A program made the position numbers and the translations under genes. The notes beneath the pieces are model-generated. The model was not told the origin of the DNA. It saw nothing but the letters and a program-made list of their open reading frames with translations, and did no database searches. Below are positions 32,644 to 33,723 of a stretch of DNA of 33,723 bases, in pieces (positions within the stretch are counted from its first letter, which is position 1; every line of letters starts with the position of its first letter). This stretch comes from Pseudomonadota bacterium (GTDB lineage: Bacteria > Pseudomonadota > Gammaproteobacteria > Burkholderiales > Burkholderiaceae_C). The stretch spans positions 1 to 33,723 of the forward strand of contig JAJZEB010000025.1 of assembly GCA_021805805.1 (NCBI GenBank). Direction: 5' to 3'.

Positions 32644-33723
32644 GCCGTGGTCCTCTGGCTGAACTCCACAAACTGCACGCACTTGCGCCGCGGCGAATCG
32701 CAGAACTGCTGCGCACCGCGGTGCAGCCACAGCGGGATCGACCGATCCTGCACGTCGCCGTTGCGCTGCTTGGTCAGGCGCAGGCGGCCGTCCGGCTTCG
32801 ATGCGTCGTAGTCGCTGGCGTCCGGGTCGTTCTTCGCGCTCCACACGCTGAGCACGTTGTCGGCGCCATCCGTGATCTTGGAGCTGCCGGCGACGTCCAT
32901 CTTCCCGGGCTCGCGGCTCTCGTCAGCGCCCTTGCGGGGATGCGCCACCAGGTGGACGTGCACGCCGTGGCGCTTGGCGAAATCGGCGATCAACTGGACT
33001 GCCTTCTTCTGCGCCGAGAACGCGCCGGGCCCGTCCTCGGGCACGTCGACCATCATCAGGCTGTCGATCACGAACTGGTCGCAGCCGTACCGGCGGTTCG
33101 CGTAGGCGAACACCTCGAGTAGGCGTTCGAGCTTGGCCGAGCCAACCGTGGCCACAACCCACACACGCTCGCCCAGCCACGCGCCGATCGCGTCGATGTA
33201 GGCCGGCGTCGGGCGGTCGGTGCCGCTGGCCTGCTTGATCATCCGCTTGGCCTGCATCGCCGGCTGCATCTCGCCGCTGAAGACGCACCAGCGCGCGCCC
33301 ATGTGCGCCGTCTGCAGCGCCACCTGGGACAGCGCCAGGCTCTTGCCGTGGCCGTTGATGCCCGTCCAGACCGTGAACTCGCCGCGGCGGAACCGCAGCC
33401 AGTCGTGCGTCGTCGCGCCGATGCTCAGCGGATAGCTGCCATCGTCATCGGCGCCCGGCGCCGGGTAGAACATCGCCTTGACCAACGCCGTGAAGTCGTT
33501 GATCGACTGCAGCTCGGCAGGGTCGACGGGCTTGGCTGCCTTGATCGCCTCCCAGAAGAACTCGCCGTCCTCGCCCGCCTGCAGGGCCTCGTTCGCATCC
33601 TTGTAGCCGGGGAAGGTCGCGATGCGGCACCGCTCGAAACCCAGCCGCCGCGCGACCTCCTGCGCGCCCTTGCGGCCGGCGTCGTCGGCGTCGTAGGCAA
33701 TCACGATGTCGCTGAAAGATCGG
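32640..33723 (-). CDS. Toprim/DnaB-like primase-helicase, cut by window edge
   Basis: About 360 C-terminal residues of a longer protein; the N-terminus lies beyond the right edge. The visible part opens with the end of a toprim domain (DIVIAYDADDAGRKGAQEVARRLG), which in primases binds metal. A DnaB/T7 gp4-like RecA-fold helicase follows: Walker A TGINGHGKSLAL, then VFSGEM, Walker B FVIDSLMMVD and the LVAHPRKGAD segment with a likely arginine or sensor residue. Such proteins prime and unwind replication forks in phages and plasmids. It is the most upstream visible gene of the tape measure operon, an unusual partner. Confidence 0.88.
   Translation of the reverse strand, partial: RSFSDIVIAYDADDAGRKGAQEVARRLGFERCRIATFPGYKDANEALQAGEDGEFFWEAIKAAKPVDPAELQSINDFTALVKAMFYPAPGADDDGSYPLSIGATTHDWLRFRRGEFTVWTGINGHGKSLALSQVALQTAHMGARWCVFSGEMQPAMQAKRMIKQASGTDRPTPAYIDAIGAWLGERVWVVATVGSAKLERLLEVFAYANRRYGCDQFVIDSLMMVDVPEDGPGAFSAQKKAVQLIADFAKRHGVHVHLVAHPRKGADESREPGKMDVAGSSKITDGADNVLSVWSAKNDPDASDYDASKPDGRLRLTKQRNGDVQDRSIPLWLHRGAQQFCDSPRRKCVQFVEFSQRTTA

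Noticed and set aside
19438-33723. Integrase or transposase gene
   Set aside because: I looked for tyrosine or serine recombinase and DDE motifs on both strands and found none; only the AlpA-like regulator hints at an integrase elsewhere.

Overview
The window is GC-rich bacterial DNA with a strong G/C bias at third codon positions. Its gene families (Tol-Pal, WaaE-type glycosyltransferase, MsbA, a 1157-residue DnaE, YbdK) and the C/G-rich 43-base repeat at the left edge suggest a betaproteobacterium of the order Burkholderiales. I cannot name family or genus from the sequence alone.

Positions 1-19437 look like ordinary chromosome. Two halves of the Tol-Pal envelope system lie on the minus strand: ybgC-tolQ-tolR-tolA (18510-15842) and tolB-pal-cpoB (2819-117). 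About 13 kb separates them. That interval holds a minus-strand block for surface-glycan synthesis (four glycosyltransferases and an O-antigen-ligase-type membrane protein, 7922-2895), a divergent msbA-type lipid A flippase, a YbdK-type carboxylate-amine ligase translationally coupled to a cation/proton antiporter, and plus-strand dnaE. Riboflavin synthase (ribE) and tRNA-Asn with its promoter and a hairpin-T8 terminator close the chromosomal part.

From just after tRNA-Asn to the right edge the content changes to accessory, phage-derived DNA made mostly of small minus-strand genes with overlapping starts and stops. Read in the direction of transcription from the right edge they are: a toprim/DnaB-like primase-helicase (cut by the edge), two small genes, a 1158-residue tail tape measure protein, two small genes, two paralogous HGG-motif proteins, a zinc-ribbon membrane protein, two small genes, an AlpA-like regulator, a six-gene overlapping cassette of short helical proteins, and an S24-like protein that lacks its catalytic Ser and Lys. 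No integrase, capsid, portal, terminase large subunit or lysis gene is visible. The element is therefore either a remnant, a satellite-like element, or a prophage whose other part lies outside the window. Plus-strand cargo includes a membrane-anchored Mrr-type endonuclease (26248-26853) and a small two-helix membrane protein (25704-25982).

The most unusual structure is non-coding. In the two gene-free stretches on either side of the Mrr gene (25983-26247 and 26854-27422) there are six perfect 6-7 base direct-repeat pairs, all with exactly 10-base periodicity and T-rich 3-4 base spacers. The repeated words differ from pair to pair while the T-tract core is nearly constant. A second gene-poor region (20687-21496) carries a TTGGCC array with 13-base period, AATGGCCCATT inverted and direct repeats, and a cluster of GTTAC/GTAAC boxes arranged in two diverged copies of one unit. 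These are the best candidates for something not previously described.
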